Below are positions 19,107 through 30,211 of a stretch of 64,000 nucleotides of DNA, one piece after another. The stretch comes from Lentisphaeria bacterium (GTDB taxonomy: Bacteria > Verrucomicrobiota > Lentisphaeria > Victivallales > Victivallaceae). The notes beneath the pieces are model-generated. The model was not told the DNA's origin. It saw nothing but the letters and a program-made list of their open reading frames with translations, and made no database searches. How positions within the stretch are numbered: position 1 is the first letter of the stretch; each line of letters begins with the position of its first letter. The stretch is from NCBI GenBank assembly GCA_022009855.1, contig CP091727.1:2170001-2234000 (forward strand). The letters are read 5' to 3'. Both the position numbers and the translations under genes were made by a program.

Positions 19107-19555
19107 TTCGCTTCATACTCCTTCAGAATTTTGATCATGCTCTTGCGGTCGAGCTTGCCGTAGACCCGGCCGTTGACGCTCATCACCGGCGCCAGGCTGC
19201 AGCAGCCGAGGCAGGCGACGGTTTCGAGCGAGAAGTGCCCCTTCGCGTCGGTCTCTCCGGAGGAGATGCCCAGTTCGCGCTTGAGCCACTCCTGAATGAG
19301 CGGCGAGCCCTTGATGTGGCAGGCGGTGCCGTCGCAGACGGCGATCTTGTACTTGCCGGGTTTGACCCGTTTGAACTGAGCATAGAAGCTCAGCACGCCC
19401 TCGACCTCCACCGCGGGGATGCCGAAATATTCGGCGATCGCCTCGATGCTTTCGTCGGAGACGTACCCCTCGGCCCCCTGAACCGCCTGCAACCCCTTGA
19501 TGAGATTGCTCGGTTCCCGGCCGACCTTCTCCAGAAACGCATACTTTGGATTCAT
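19103..19555 (-). CDS. NuoE/HydC-like [2Fe-2S] subunit
   Basis: Intact, 150 residues from ATG 19555 (AACAGGAG site). The helical N-terminus (EAIAEYFGIPAVEVEGVLSF) and thioredoxin-like C-terminus carry four cysteines in the NuoE spacing: VCDGTACHIKGS and VACLGCCSLAPVMSVNG. It is the electron-carrying small partner of the NuoF-like subunit. The same open frame extends upstream into arnD, but only because arnD has lost its frame there; arnD's own stop is at 19603, so the genes are separate. Confidence 0.92.
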   Translation of the reverse strand: MNPKYAFLEKVGREPSNLIKGLQAVQGAEGYVSDESIEAIAEYFGIPAVEVEGVLSFYAQFKRVKPGKYKIAVCDGTACHIKGSPLIQEWLKRELGISSGETDAKGHFSLETVACLGCCSLAPVMSVNGRVYGKLDRKSMIKILKEYEAK

Positions 19556-19602
19556 TACCCTTGAAACTCCTGTTTCCTTAAGATGAGATAAACTCTTTTC
19601 CG

Positions 19603-20485
19603 TCAAACCTGGACCGCGAGGAGTCCCTCGCGCCCAGGAAATTCCTTCAGCTCCATCCGCCCCTCCGGGGCGCTCCCTCACCTCCGCCGCAACGGTGCCG
19701 AGCGGCACGACCCGGTAGCCCAGCTCCAGTACCCGGCGGAGATACTCTTCGAACATTCCGGCACAGCGTCCCCCTTCCGCCTCCGCGTGGATGGTGAGGA
19801 CGTTGACCTGATCCGGCTTCAAGAGCGAGATCTGAAATTCGTTGTAATTTTCATCGGTGACCCCGTCGCGGCCGAGCGCCTCATCGTAGGTCGGCAGCGT
19901 CACCGGAATCTGCAACTGCCCGAGGCGGCGGTTCTCCACCACCGGATAGAAGGGGAACTCCCCCGGCAGTCGCTGTTGTAGTCGAACGGGAACTCCGCCT
20001 TGACCTCCAGCAGCTGCGCATTGGTCCGCCAGCCCGGCGCGGCGCTGGTGCGGGGAGGGTGCCGATGATCCGTTCCAGCTCCTCCATTCCGGCGCGCAGT
20101 TCGGAACGCATGGCGTCGGCGCTCATTTTCGTGAGTTTCGCCTGCGCCTTGTGGTGGTCCCACGCGTGGAAGCCGACTTCGTGGCCCGCCTGCGCGGCCG
20201 CGCGGATCACGTCGGCGTGGCCGCGGCCGATCCTCGGGCCGGGCCAGGCGGTTCCCATCAGCACGATCTCCGGACCGTACAGCCCGGCCGCATTGGTGCG
20301 GAGCATCTTCCACAGGAAGGCGGGGCGGAGCAGCCGCCACAGGTGGCGGCCCATGTTGTCCGGCCCGACCGAGAAGTAGAAGGTGCCGTGGACATCGTGC
20401 TTCCCGAGGATCCGGCAGAGTGCGGGAACGCCGCGGCCGGTTCCCGGAAGGTATCCACGTCAATGCGCAGTGCGATGGTTTTCAT
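19603..20485 (-). CDS. arnD: ArnD-type polysaccharide deacetylase, several frameshifts
   Basis: About 294 residues from ATG 20485. The family removes the formyl group from undecaprenyl-phosphate-L-Ara4FN in lipid A modification. It starts MKTIALRIDVDTFREG with the metal Asp pair, then HDVHGTFYFSVGPDNMGRH, GHEVGFHAWDHHKAQ, and PFDYNSDCRG, all typical of ArnD, and ends PGREGLLAVQV. Breaks lie near 20430, 20045, 19965 and at C4 19660-19663 (one base removed restores the ending). It starts 5 bp after arnA. arnB, arnC and arnT partners are not adjacent. Confidence 0.85.
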
Positions 20486-20490
20486 GTCGT

Positions 20491-22486
20491 TCAGTCGAGG
20501 TTGAATTCACCGGATTTGATCGCCTCGGAGAGGAAGAAGTCCAGCGTGGTTTCGATCGATTTCTCCAGCGGAATGTGCGGCTCCCAGTCGAGGAACTTCT
20601 TCGCGTTGCGGATGCTCGGCACCCGGTGCTGGACATCCTGATATCCCTTGCCGTAGAAGGCGCCCGATTCGACCACCAGATAACCGGCGAACGGGGGGAA
20701 CTTGCTGCGCAGCGGATGCTTGTCGAACTTCTCGACCAGCATTTCGGCCATCGCCTTGATGCTCGCCTCGTTGGCCGGATTGCCGATGTTGATGATCTTG
20801 CCGGAGCAGCGGCCGTCTTTGTTCTCGATGATGCGGTAGAGCGCCTCGACTCCCTCCTTGATGTCGACGAAGCAGCGCTTCTGTTCGCCGCCGTCGATCA
20901 GCTGGATCGGCGCGCCCTGCACCAGGTTGAGGATCAGCTGGGTGATCGCGCGGCTGCTGCCGATCCGGGCGCTGGTCAGGCTGTCGAGCCGGGGCCCGAT
21001 CCAGTTGAACGGACGGAACAGCGTGAACTGGAGCACCCCTTTTTGCGCCGTAGGCCCAGATCACCCGGTCGAGCAGCTGCTTGCTGGTCGAATAGATCCA
21101 GCGCTGCATCCGGATCGGCCCGGTGACCAGCTTGGAGTTGTCCTCGTCGAACTGGGGATCCTCGCACATGCCGTACACTTCGCTGGTCGAGGGAAGATGA
21201 TCCGCTTGTTGTACTTGACGCAGTAGCGGACGATCCGCAGATTCTCCTCGAAGTCCAGTTCGAAGACCCGCAGCGGATTGCGGGTGTATTCGATCGGCGT
21301 GGCGATTGCCACCAGCGGCAGGACGATGTCGCACTTGCGGATGTGATATTCGATCCATTCGCGGTGGATCGAGATGTCCCCTTCACGGAAGTTGAAGCCG
21401 GGGCGGTCGAGCAGGTGATCGATGTAGTTGCTCCGCAGGTCGAGGGCCGTAGACCTCGTATTTGCCGGAGTCGAGCAGCCGTTCGCTGATGTGGCTGCCG
21501 ATGAAGCCGTTGACGCCGAGGATCAGCACCGACTTCTTGCGTCCGGCGGCGCGGAGGCGGCGCGGATCGTCGTTCCAGACCATGTTTTCGACGATGCGCG
21601 CATCGGAAGCGAGCTGATCGCCGGTGGTGAAGATTCCGCCCTCGAGCTGCGCGGTCTTGATCCGGAGCGCGTCCTCTCCGCAGGCGATGGTGAAGGGCGC
21701 GCTGGAGAGCACCGTGCCCGGCGCCGCCTTGCGGGCGGCCGGAACCACGTCGACCGACCAGAAGTAGCATTTGCGGTCGCCGATGAAGCTGAACGCGCCC
21801 GGATAGGGGCGGGTCACGGCGCGCACGAGATTGCGGATCTCCTTCGCGGATTTGTTCCAGTCGATCCGGCCGTCCTCCGGACCGCGTCTGCCGAAGGTGG
21901 TGGCCTGCGATTCCTCCTGCGGAATGCGGGGGGCGCGTCCTTCGCGCAGCAGCGGCAGTGCGCGGTCGAGCACCACTGCGGTCGCAGCGACCGCCTTGTC
22001 GAAGAGGGTGCGGGCGGTATCGTCGTCGGTGATAAAGAACTTCTCCTGATCGATGATGTCGCCGGCGTCGGCTTTCTTCGTCATGTAGTGCAACGTGACG
22101 CCGGTTTCGGTTTCGCCGTTGATGATCGCCCAGTTGATCGGCACACGGCCGCGGTACTTCGGCAGCAGCGAACCGTGGAGGTTGATGCAGCCGTGTTTCG
22201 GAATGGAGAGCAGCTCCTCCCCGACCAGATCGCGGTAATAGAAGCTGAAGAGGAAATCCGGCGCCATCGCCCGGATTCTCCCGATCCAGACCGGATGATT
22301 GATCTCCTCGGGGGCGAAGACGGGGATGCCGCGCTCACCGGCCAGTTCCGCGACGGAACCGAACCAGATATTTTCCGACGGATTGTCCTTGTGCGTGAAA
22401 ATGGCGCTGATTTCGAATCCGTTCCGCTCCAGCGCTTCAATGCCGGCCCTGCCGACGTTGTGATAGGCCAGTACCACACACTTCAT
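20491..22486 (-). CDS. arnA: ArnA bifunctional UDP-Ara4N formyltransferase / UDP-glucuronate decarboxylase, frameshifts
   Basis: About 665 residues, the full length of the E. coli protein (660). Residues 1-300 are the formyltransferase: HGCINLHGSLLPKYRGRVPI has the catalytic His, and ADAGDIIDQ the Asp. Residues 315-660 are the NAD-dependent decarboxylase: SVLILGVNGFIGSHISERLL, LPLVAIATPIEYTRNP, TSEVYGMCEDPQFDED, the catalytic RWIYSTSKQLLDR (YxxxK) and FRPFNWIGPRLDSL. Breaks lie near 21450, 21195 and at GGGG near 21035. It makes UDP-4-formamido-arabinose for lipid A modification, which usually gives resistance to cationic peptides. Confidence 0.92.
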
Positions 22487-22533
22487 ATGACTGCTCCTTC
22501 CGGTGGCGAATGGATAAACTCTTGTTGCCGAAT

Positions 22534-25143
22534 TCAAAAATAAGAATAAAACGATGTAATATAGTTCAAATTGCGGAAATTGCCAGAAAAATTGCGAGAT
22601 TCAGGGCAAATTTCAGTGCTGCGGCGCATCGGTTCCGGCCGGATCCGGCTCCCCGGGGAGGGATGGGCGAGGAACAGAATCTGCCGGTTCTTCGCGAATT
22701 GCTCCAGTTCCGCAAGGACGGCGCGCCGCCGGGTCGGATCGAAGTTGACGCAGATGTCGTCGAAGACGATCGGCAGCGGTTCGGACTCCCGTTCCGAGTA
22801 TTCGATCAGGGCCAGGCGCATGGCGACCATCAGCTCTTCGAGCGTCCCGCGGGAGAGCTCGGCGACGCGCTTCTGCAGCCCGGTGAGCGAGTCGGTCATC
22901 AGCAGTTCGCCGGTGGCGAGCGACTTGTGGACGCGCGAATAACGCCCGCGGGTGAAATGCCCGAAGAGTTCGGCGGCGCGCCGGATCACCTCCGGCTGTT
23001 TTTCCCGCTCATAGCGGGCGATCGAACGGTCGAGCAGTCGACGGCATTCGCGCCAGACCAGATAGTCCCGGGCATTCTCCTTCATCGTGTTGCGGCACCC
23101 TTCGAGCCGGTTGGCGAGCTGCGCCGGATCGGCGGCGGCGAGAAGTCGGGCCGCCTCCTGTTCCGCTGCGCCGACGGAGCGCTCCAGCGAGGAGATCTCC
23201 TCCGCCAGTTCGGCGGACCGTGCGGCCAGCGCCTCTCTTTCCGCATTCAGCGTCTCGGCGTCGACTTCGGCTTCTCCTGCGGGCGGATTCTCCCCCAGAA
23301 GGAGGGTCAGCGCCTTCCGTTCGGCGGAAGCGGCCTGTTCGAGGGCGGTACGCCGGGTGCGCCGTTCGGTCATGGTGCGGAATTCCGCTTCGTCCGCGAC
23401 GCCGCAGCGGGCGAAGAATCCGGCCAGCGCCTCTTCGGAACGTTTCGCCACCTGCCGCGCCTCTTCGAGCTCCGGGGCGAGGCGGGCGCGCTGTTCGGCG
23501 AGAAGGGTCTGCCGCGAACGGCGCACCTTCTCCGTCTCCAGTTCGTGCCGGAGCCGGAGGAGGCCGCTCTCCGGTTCCCCGTGGCGCCGGGCAGCTGGAG
23601 GTAGTCCCGTCGGAAACTCTTCAATTCCTCCTCGATGCGGCGGATCTCTTCGCGGTGCAGCTCCTGTTCGCGCCGGAGTCCGGCCAGGTCGGCGAGGCGG
23701 GTGAACACGGTTTCGACGGCGCCGGAGGGACACTCCGGGCGGAGCCCTGCTTCGCGCAGAAACGTCTCGAATGCCGCATCGAGACGGCGGTTCCGGTTCC
23801 GGCGATGGAGCCACGCTCCGAAGAGGACAAAAAGGAGCACGCCCGCTCCGACCGCCCAGCCCGCCGGAGCTTTGGCGGCAAATCCGACAGCGACGGCCGC
23901 CGCGACTGCCGTTGCGGCGCCGATGGCGAGAATTCCGGCGGCGGCGAAATCCGGCGCACTCTCCTTCGCCGGGAGCGGGCGGCGTGCCGGGTCGCGCCAC
24001 CGGTCGAGAAGCGGTTCGCCGGGCGGCGGCGGAACCGGTGTTCCGGTGAAGGGGGTGAGCTGTCGCTCCAGTTCGGCACAGCGGCCGGTGAGGGCGGAGT
24101 CGAGTTCACGCCGCCGGCGCAGTTCGTCGTTCTGCCGACGCATCCACTCCTGCTTCGCCTCCAGCGCGGCCAGTGCCGGTTCCGCGTCGAGCAGCGGGGA
24201 ATCCTTCGCCGGACCAAGTTCGCCGGCCTGCCGCTGAAAACTCTCTTCGCGCGCCGCCAGCAGTTCCAGCCGGGTGCGGCTCTTCTCCTGCTCCTTCCGG
24301 AGGCGGGTCAGCTCCTCTTCCGCGCCCGGAGGGGCTGGGGGCAAGGGAGGCGTCGCGGCCAGTTCCTCCTCCAGACGGCGGAGTTTTTCCCGGACCGGCA
24401 GGGCGCGGATCAGCCGTTCGACCCGGTCGAGCCGGGCGGAGGCATCGCGCTGGTCGCTCCGCCGCTCCTCCAGCGTTTTCCGCTGTTCCGCCGCGCGGGA
24501 CTGCAGGGCTTCGTAGTCGGGCAGCGACCGGTTGGCCGCGTCGAGCTCCCCGGCAAGGTTGTCGTACTCCTGCTGGAGCGCGTGGAGCCGGTGTTTGCGG
24601 CCGCGCGGCAGAAAGAGTTCGTCGGCGCGGCGGTCGAGGTCGCTCCCGAGCCGGGGCAGTGAGAGTTCGCCCATGGCGATGCCCGCCCCGTAGAGCCGGG
24701 CGCGGATGTCCCTCGTCGCTCAGGAAGGCGAGCCGGTTCAGTTCATCGATGGTGACCGCGTAGACGTTGGTGTAGAAGTTTTCGCTCACGTTGAGCAGGG
24801 CGGCAAGTTCCGCTTCGCCGCCGGCCTCCGACCCGTCCGCCCGGGTGAGACGAAGTACGCCGTCCCCGGCCCTTGCCGGGTGATGGTGAGCGCTTCGCCG
24901 GAGGCGAGCGTGACTTCGACCCGCCCGCCGTAGAGGCCGGAGCCCTCCAGCGCCGGATAGGGGTTGCGGCCGCTGTTTTTTCGCACCGCAAAGCCCCAGA
25001 AGAGCCGCCGGAGAAACTCCAGCAGCGTGGTCTTGCCGAATTCGTTCCCGCCGGTGACCGGATTGACGCCTTCTCCCAGGCCGGTCAGGTGAAAATCGTA
25101 GAAAGCGGCCGAAGTTGTCGATATGAATTTCCCGGATGATCAT
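22534..25143 (-). CDS. YhaN/Rad50-like AAA ATPase with long coiled coils, several frameshifts
   Basis: About 860 residues from ATG 25143, overlapping the nuclease gene by 4 bp. It begins MIIREIHIDNFGRF, then has a Walker A region (GGNEFGKTTLLEFLRRLFWG), TIDELNRLAFLSDEG, long Glu/Arg-rich coiled coils on either side of a hydrophobic Ala/Gly-rich stretch (AAVAVGFAAKAPAGWAVG) and paired transmembrane-like segments as in YhaN, then signature LSRGTLEELMVAMRLALIE and Walker B PIVFDDICVNFDPTR. Frame breaks occur near 25100, 24860, 24700 and 23590. The C-terminus is uncertain: the current frame stops at 22534, but one more shift would end it at 22613. It should pair with the SbcD-like nuclease in DNA end processing. 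Confidence 0.8.
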
Positions 25144-26371
25144 GGCCGCGCCTCCATGGTTCCCGCGAGCAGGTCGAGAATCCGTTCGACCGCGTCGCGC
25201 CGGATCGATTCCAGCTCGTCGCGGGTGAACTCCGGCACCCCCGGACATTTCGATCTGAGCACGGCGAGCTCCCGTTCCAGCGCCTCCTCTTCCCGCAGTT
25301 CGGCGGCGGAGGTCGCCACCTCGGCCGCGAGACTGTCGGTGTCGATTTCTGTGTGGAGTCCGGTGGTGGCAAGTTCGAGCCGTTCCAGCGTCGCTTCCGG
25401 AGGAAGGGCCGCGCCGAGCAGGGCGGCCAGTTCCGCCGGATCGCTGCGGCGGAGCTCCGCGTTGAGCGGGGTCGGCCCGGAGAGGCGGAGCCGGATCAGA
25501 AGCGGTGCGTTGCCGCGGAGCTTCTCCGCCCCCTGACGGCAGCGGCCCGCCAGCTCGTCGAAACTTTCGATGTCCGCCAGTCCGACGATCTCCAGCACTT
25601 CGAACCGCATTGCCTCCACGGCGCGAAAGTCGACCGAAAGCCTGCCGGCGGAATCGACCTGCACCAGCAGACAGCCGCGTTCCCCGGCTCGTTGACCGCC
25701 CGCCCCTGCGGACAGCCCGGGTAGTATGCCGCCGGAGCCGCCTCGTTCACCTTTCGGAAGTTGTGGACGTGCCCGAGCGCCCAGTAATCCACCCCTCTGC
25801 CCGCGAGGTCGGCGACCGCGGCGGGGGCGTAAGGTTGAAATCCCGGCTGGGCGCCGACGTTCGCGTGGAGCACGCCCACCGTGAAAGGACCGCCGGGCGG
25901 CGCGGCGAACCGTTCCACCAGGTTGTCGGTCTGCCGGAGGCGGCTGTGGCTGAGGCCTCCGACCCGGGCGATCACTTCGCCGTTGCGTTCCACCGGGAAA
26001 AATTCCACTGTGTCGGCGGAGAAAAGGCGGGTGTTGCCGGGCAGACTCACCGCCGGCGGCCACGCCGCCGGAACCGGATCATGGTTGCCGCCGGAGAGAA
26101 AAACCGGAATCTTCGCCGCATCCAGCCGGAGCAGCTCTTCGCGGAAACGCATCCGGCCGGAGAGCGAGGGATTGTCGCGGTCGAAGATGTCGCCGGCGAT
26201 CACCAGAAAATCCACCTCCTCCCGGAGCGCCAGATCGACGATCCGGGCGAACGCGGCGAACGGCGCTTCGGCGAGGCGCCCGGCCAGCTCCGGCAGGTCG
26301 CGGCCGAGTCCGAGAAACGCGCTGCCCAGATGCAGGTCGGCACAGTGGATGAATTTCACCGCCGCCGCCAA
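25140..26371 (-). CDS. SbcD/YhaO-like metallophosphoesterase (DNA repair exonuclease), one frameshift
   Basis: About 410 residues. The five calcineurin-like phosphoesterase motifs are in order: HCADLHLGS, LVIAGDIFDRDN, LSGGNHDPV, VLHANVG and ALGHVHNF. The C-terminal half (CWCRS then, in another frame, VQVDSAGRLSVDF and LEIVGLADIESFDELA) is the capping domain of Mre11/YhaO types. The break is near 25685. The first start codon is TTG at 26371, with GGGGGAGC upstream; GTG six codons in is an alternative. It pairs with the downstream ATPase and lies 27 bp after gltA. Confidence 0.87.
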
Positions 26372-26398
26372 AGCTCCCCCTTTTCTCCGTGCTGCGGA

Positions 26399-27709
<1,311 letters not shown>

Positions 27710-27821
27710 TCAGAATCCTCCTTCTTCACTGAACATTCACGGACTGCATCTCTCCTATTTCTCCGGTGCGGAAGATGCACGCCGTTCCGCCGGGCCGGAT
27801 TTATCGAAATCACATCTTATT

Positions 27822-27850
27822 AATATGATTCCCCGGCGGCTCTTTTTCAA
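27822..27850 (-). promoter_or_regulatory. Promoter candidate for gltA
   Basis: The minus strand reads TTGAAA (27845-27850), 17 bp, CATATT (27822-27827), about 110 bp upstream of the gltA start. A long leader would follow; nothing structured stands out in it. Confidence 0.4.
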
Positions 27851-27887
27851 GCGGAACGGCAGGAACTTCACCAAAATGTAATGGCGT

Positions 27888-28691
27888 TCAGAGCGTGACG
27901 CCGGCTCCTGCCGGAATTTTCACCGGTTTCCCGTCCGCCTGCACCCAGAGGTCGAGGCCGGAGCGGTTGCGCAGAAGTTTCCCGTCGACGCTGATTACGA
28001 GCGAGCGGAGGGCGGCGACGTATTCGAAGATTTCCAGATTGGTGGCGTACCAGATGTCATCCCGGCCGGACATCTTCTCGCAGAACGCTTCGATGAGCTT
28101 CCAGTTGTTGGAGGGCTCTTCGCGGTCGAATTCGTAGGCGTGCCCCCAGACGTAGAACAGCGAAAGTTCGCGGTAGGGCGCAAGGTTCAGAAACGCCTCC
28201 GCCTTCGCGTCCAGATCGTGTGAGTGATGGCAGGTCGGGTGCCAGAGCAGAAACTCATCCGGCAGCGCGAAGCTCCCGTGCGACGCGGTGGTGCGCGAGT
28301 AGACGATGCCGCAGCTGCGGAGCAGTTCGATCACCTGGGGATTGTGCGTGCCGAAGGGGTAGCTCATGCCGACGACCGGCGTCCCGCAGAGCTCCTCGAG
28401 CTTCCGGCGGTCGTCGAGCACTTCGGAGAGCACCGAGGCGGGGGCGATCCGTTCAAGATAGGGATGGTGCGCGCTGTGACAGCTCACCTCGTGTCCGGCA
28501 TAGAGATCGGCGACCTCCTCCGGTTGAATCCGGTTCCCGGTGCCCAGCAGCGCGGAGTTGAGGTGGAAGGTCCCCCGGATGCCGTAGCGGTTGAAGATGG
28601 CGACGAGCCGGCGGTCCTGGCTTACACCGTCGTCGTAGCTCATGGTGAGCGCCTTCGGACGGCCCTGCGGATAGAGATATTTGAGAATCAT
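27888..28691 (-). CDS. Polysaccharide deacetylase family protein (NodB domain)
   Basis: Intact, 267 residues, no signal peptide. The CE4-like barrel begins ALTMSYDDGVSQDRRLVAIF, with the metal-ligand Asp pair, then GIRGTFHLNS, GHEVSCHSAHHPYLER with the H-x3-H metal site, and MSYPFGTHNPQV, ending with FYVWGHAYEFD. The substrate is likely an acetylated sugar polymer or oligosaccharide, but no neighbour narrows it. It has its own promoter, divergent from the M42 peptidase. Confidence 0.9.
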   Translation of the reverse strand: MILKYLYPQGRPKALTMSYDDGVSQDRRLVAIFNRYGIRGTFHLNSALLGTGNRIQPEEVADLYAGHEVSCHSAHHPYLERIAPASVLSEVLDDRRKLEELCGTPVVGMSYPFGTHNPQVIELLRSCGIVYSRTTASHGSFALPDEFLLWHPTCHHSHDLDAKAEAFLNLAPYRELSLFYVWGHAYEFDREEPSNNWKLIEAFCEKMSGRDDIWYATNLEIFEYVAALRSLVISVDGKLLRNRSGLDLWVQADGKPVKIPAGAGVTL

Positions 28692-28733
28692 GATTCCTTC
28701 TCCGGATGATGTGAATGATGGAGACGTTCATCT

Positions 28734-28762
28734 ATAATAATCCGGGCGGCGGCGAATTGCAA
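28734..28762 (-). promoter_or_regulatory. Promoter of the deacetylase gene
   Basis: On the minus strand TTGCAA (28757-28762), 17 bp and TATTAT (28734-28739), 43 bp before the start codon. Confidence 0.5.
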
Positions 28763-28893
28763 GTTTGAACCGGAAAAATCCCTCCCTCAAAGAGAAAAAA
28801 AGCGTGTTTCTTCCCTCCTCTCCTCTGGAAAAAATCCCATTCCGGCTGTACGTTATCACATCGATTCAATCCACAACCATTCGAGGTGAAGAT

Positions 28894-29967
28894 ATGCTGC
28901 CGAAAACCAGTTTGAAATTTCTCGAAGAGTTCATGAATTCCTCCAGCCCCTCCGGTTTCGAAGAGGAGGCCGCGGCCTGTTTCCGCAACTACCTCGCCCC
29001 CTGCTGCGACGAGGTGAGAACCGACGTGCTCGGCAATACGATGGCGGTGCTCAACCCCGGCGCGCCGATGCGGGTGATGCTGGCCGGCCACTACGACGAG
29101 ATCGGATTCCAGATCGTCTACATCTCCGACGAGGGGCTGCTCTACTTCCGGCCCAACGGCGGAATCGACAAGCTCAACGTGCCGTCCACTGAAGTGGATA
29201 TTCTGACCGCCTCCGGCCGGGTGCGCGGCGTGATCGGCAAGAAACCGATCCACCTGCTCAAGCCCGCGGAGCGGGAGGTGCCGCCCGAACTCTCCGACAT
29301 GTGGATCGACATCGGCGCCGAGAACCGCGCCGAGGCGGAGAAGATCGTCTCGGTGGGCGACCCGGTCGCGGTGCGCTCCAACTTCCGGATGCTCAACGCG
29401 CACCGCTTCATGTCGAAGGGAACCGACGACAAGGTCGGCGCTTTCGTCGTCGCCGAAACCATGCGGGAACTTTCGAAGCGGAAGCTCAACGTTGCCGTCT
29501 ACGGCGTCGGCACCGTGCAGGAGGAGGTCGGTCTGCGCGGCGCCCACACCAGCACCTTCGGCGTTGACCCGCAGGTGGGGTTCGCCATCGACGTCGGTTT
29601 CGCCACCGATCTGCCGGACATTCCGAAGAAACTGCTCGGCGAAATCCGGCTCGGCGGCGGCCCCGAACTCAACCGCAGCTGCGACAACAATCCGGTGCTC
29701 GGGCGCATGCTCCGCCGCATCGCCAAGGAGAAGAAGATCGCCTATCAGGAGACCGCGGCGCACCGCGCCTCCGGCGGCACCGATGCCGCGCAGATTCAGA
29801 TGACCCGGGCTGGCGTGGCCACCGCGCTGCTGAGCATCCCGAACCGCTACATGCATTCGCCGGTCGAAATCTGCGACCTGCGCGACGTCGAAGGCGCGGT
29901 CAAACTGCTGGTCGAGACGATCGCCGCGTTCCGGGGAGATGAATCCTTCATTCCGGGAATCGACTGA
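28894..29967 (+). CDS. M42 family metallopeptidase (glutamyl aminopeptidase-like)
   Basis: Intact, 357 residues. I place the start at ATG 28894, after GAGGTGAAG; the longer in-frame reading begins in Lys-rich sequence without a ribosome site. M42 dinuclear-metal motifs are seen: SSPSGFEEEAAACF, MLAGHYDEIGFQI (first metal His and Asp), GTDDKVGAFV (bridging Asp), the catalytic pair in VQEEVGLRGAHT, then FAIDVGF and SGGTDAAQIQ. It degrades peptides in the cytoplasm as a large tetrahedral complex. Confidence 0.95.
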   Translation: MLPKTSLKFLEEFMNSSSPSGFEEEAAACFRNYLAPCCDEVRTDVLGNTMAVLNPGAPMRVMLAGHYDEIGFQIVYISDEGLLYFRPNGGIDKLNVPSTEVDILTASGRVRGVIGKKPIHLLKPAEREVPPELSDMWIDIGAENRAEAEKIVSVGDPVAVRSNFRMLNAHRFMSKGTDDKVGAFVVAETMRELSKRKLNVAVYGVGTVQEEVGLRGAHTSTFGVDPQVGFAIDVGFATDLPDIPKKLLGEIRLGGGPELNRSCDNNPVLGRMLRRIAKEKKIAYQETAAHRASGGTDAAQIQMTRAGVATALLSIPNRYMHSPVEICDLRDVEGAVKLLVETIAAFRGDESFIPGID

Positions 29968-29969
29968 GG

Positions 29970-30206
29970 ATGGCGCCCGATTCGGAACTGGCCGCCGCAC
30001 TGCGGCGGCGCAGGCTCAATGACAGCCGGAATGTCCGGCGATACATCCACACCAAGAGCTTCAACGATCTGGCGGGCCGCAGTACCGCTCCGGGCAGTGT
30101 CCGGCCGGAGCAGCTGCGGCTCCGGGCCCGGATTCTGTTCGCCGTGTTCGCCGCGGCCTTCTGGGCCGCGGGGGGTGTGGTTCCTTTTGGGCTGATTCCG
30201 ACTTGA
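29970..30206 (+). CDS. Small membrane protein of unknown function
   Basis: 78 residues. A basic, Arg-rich N-terminal half (LRRRRLNDSRNVRRYIH) is followed by one transmembrane helix (ILFAVFAAAFWAAGGVVPFG). The start ATG is 2 bp after the M42 stop with a GAGG just before it, so the two are probably co-transcribed. I recognise no family. Its short length leaves some doubt that it is real. Confidence 0.5.
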   Translation: MAPDSELAAALRRRRLNDSRNVRRYIHTKSFNDLAGRSTAPGSVRPEQLRLRARILFAVFAAAFWAAGGVVPFGLIPT

Positions 30207-30211
30207 GGCGG

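Noticed and set aside
15358..19555. [FeFe]-hydrogenase (HydABC)
   Set aside because: The third subunit has a GltD-like flavoprotein core and no H-cluster motifs.
19103..19942. Apparent fusion of ArnD tail with the NuoE-like subunit
   Set aside because: One extra base in C4 at 19660-19663 hides the arnD stop at 19603; the NuoE-like gene has its own ribosome site.
28732..30000. 422-codon minus-strand open frame
   Set aside because: Antisense of the M42 peptidase with intact metal motifs on the plus strand.
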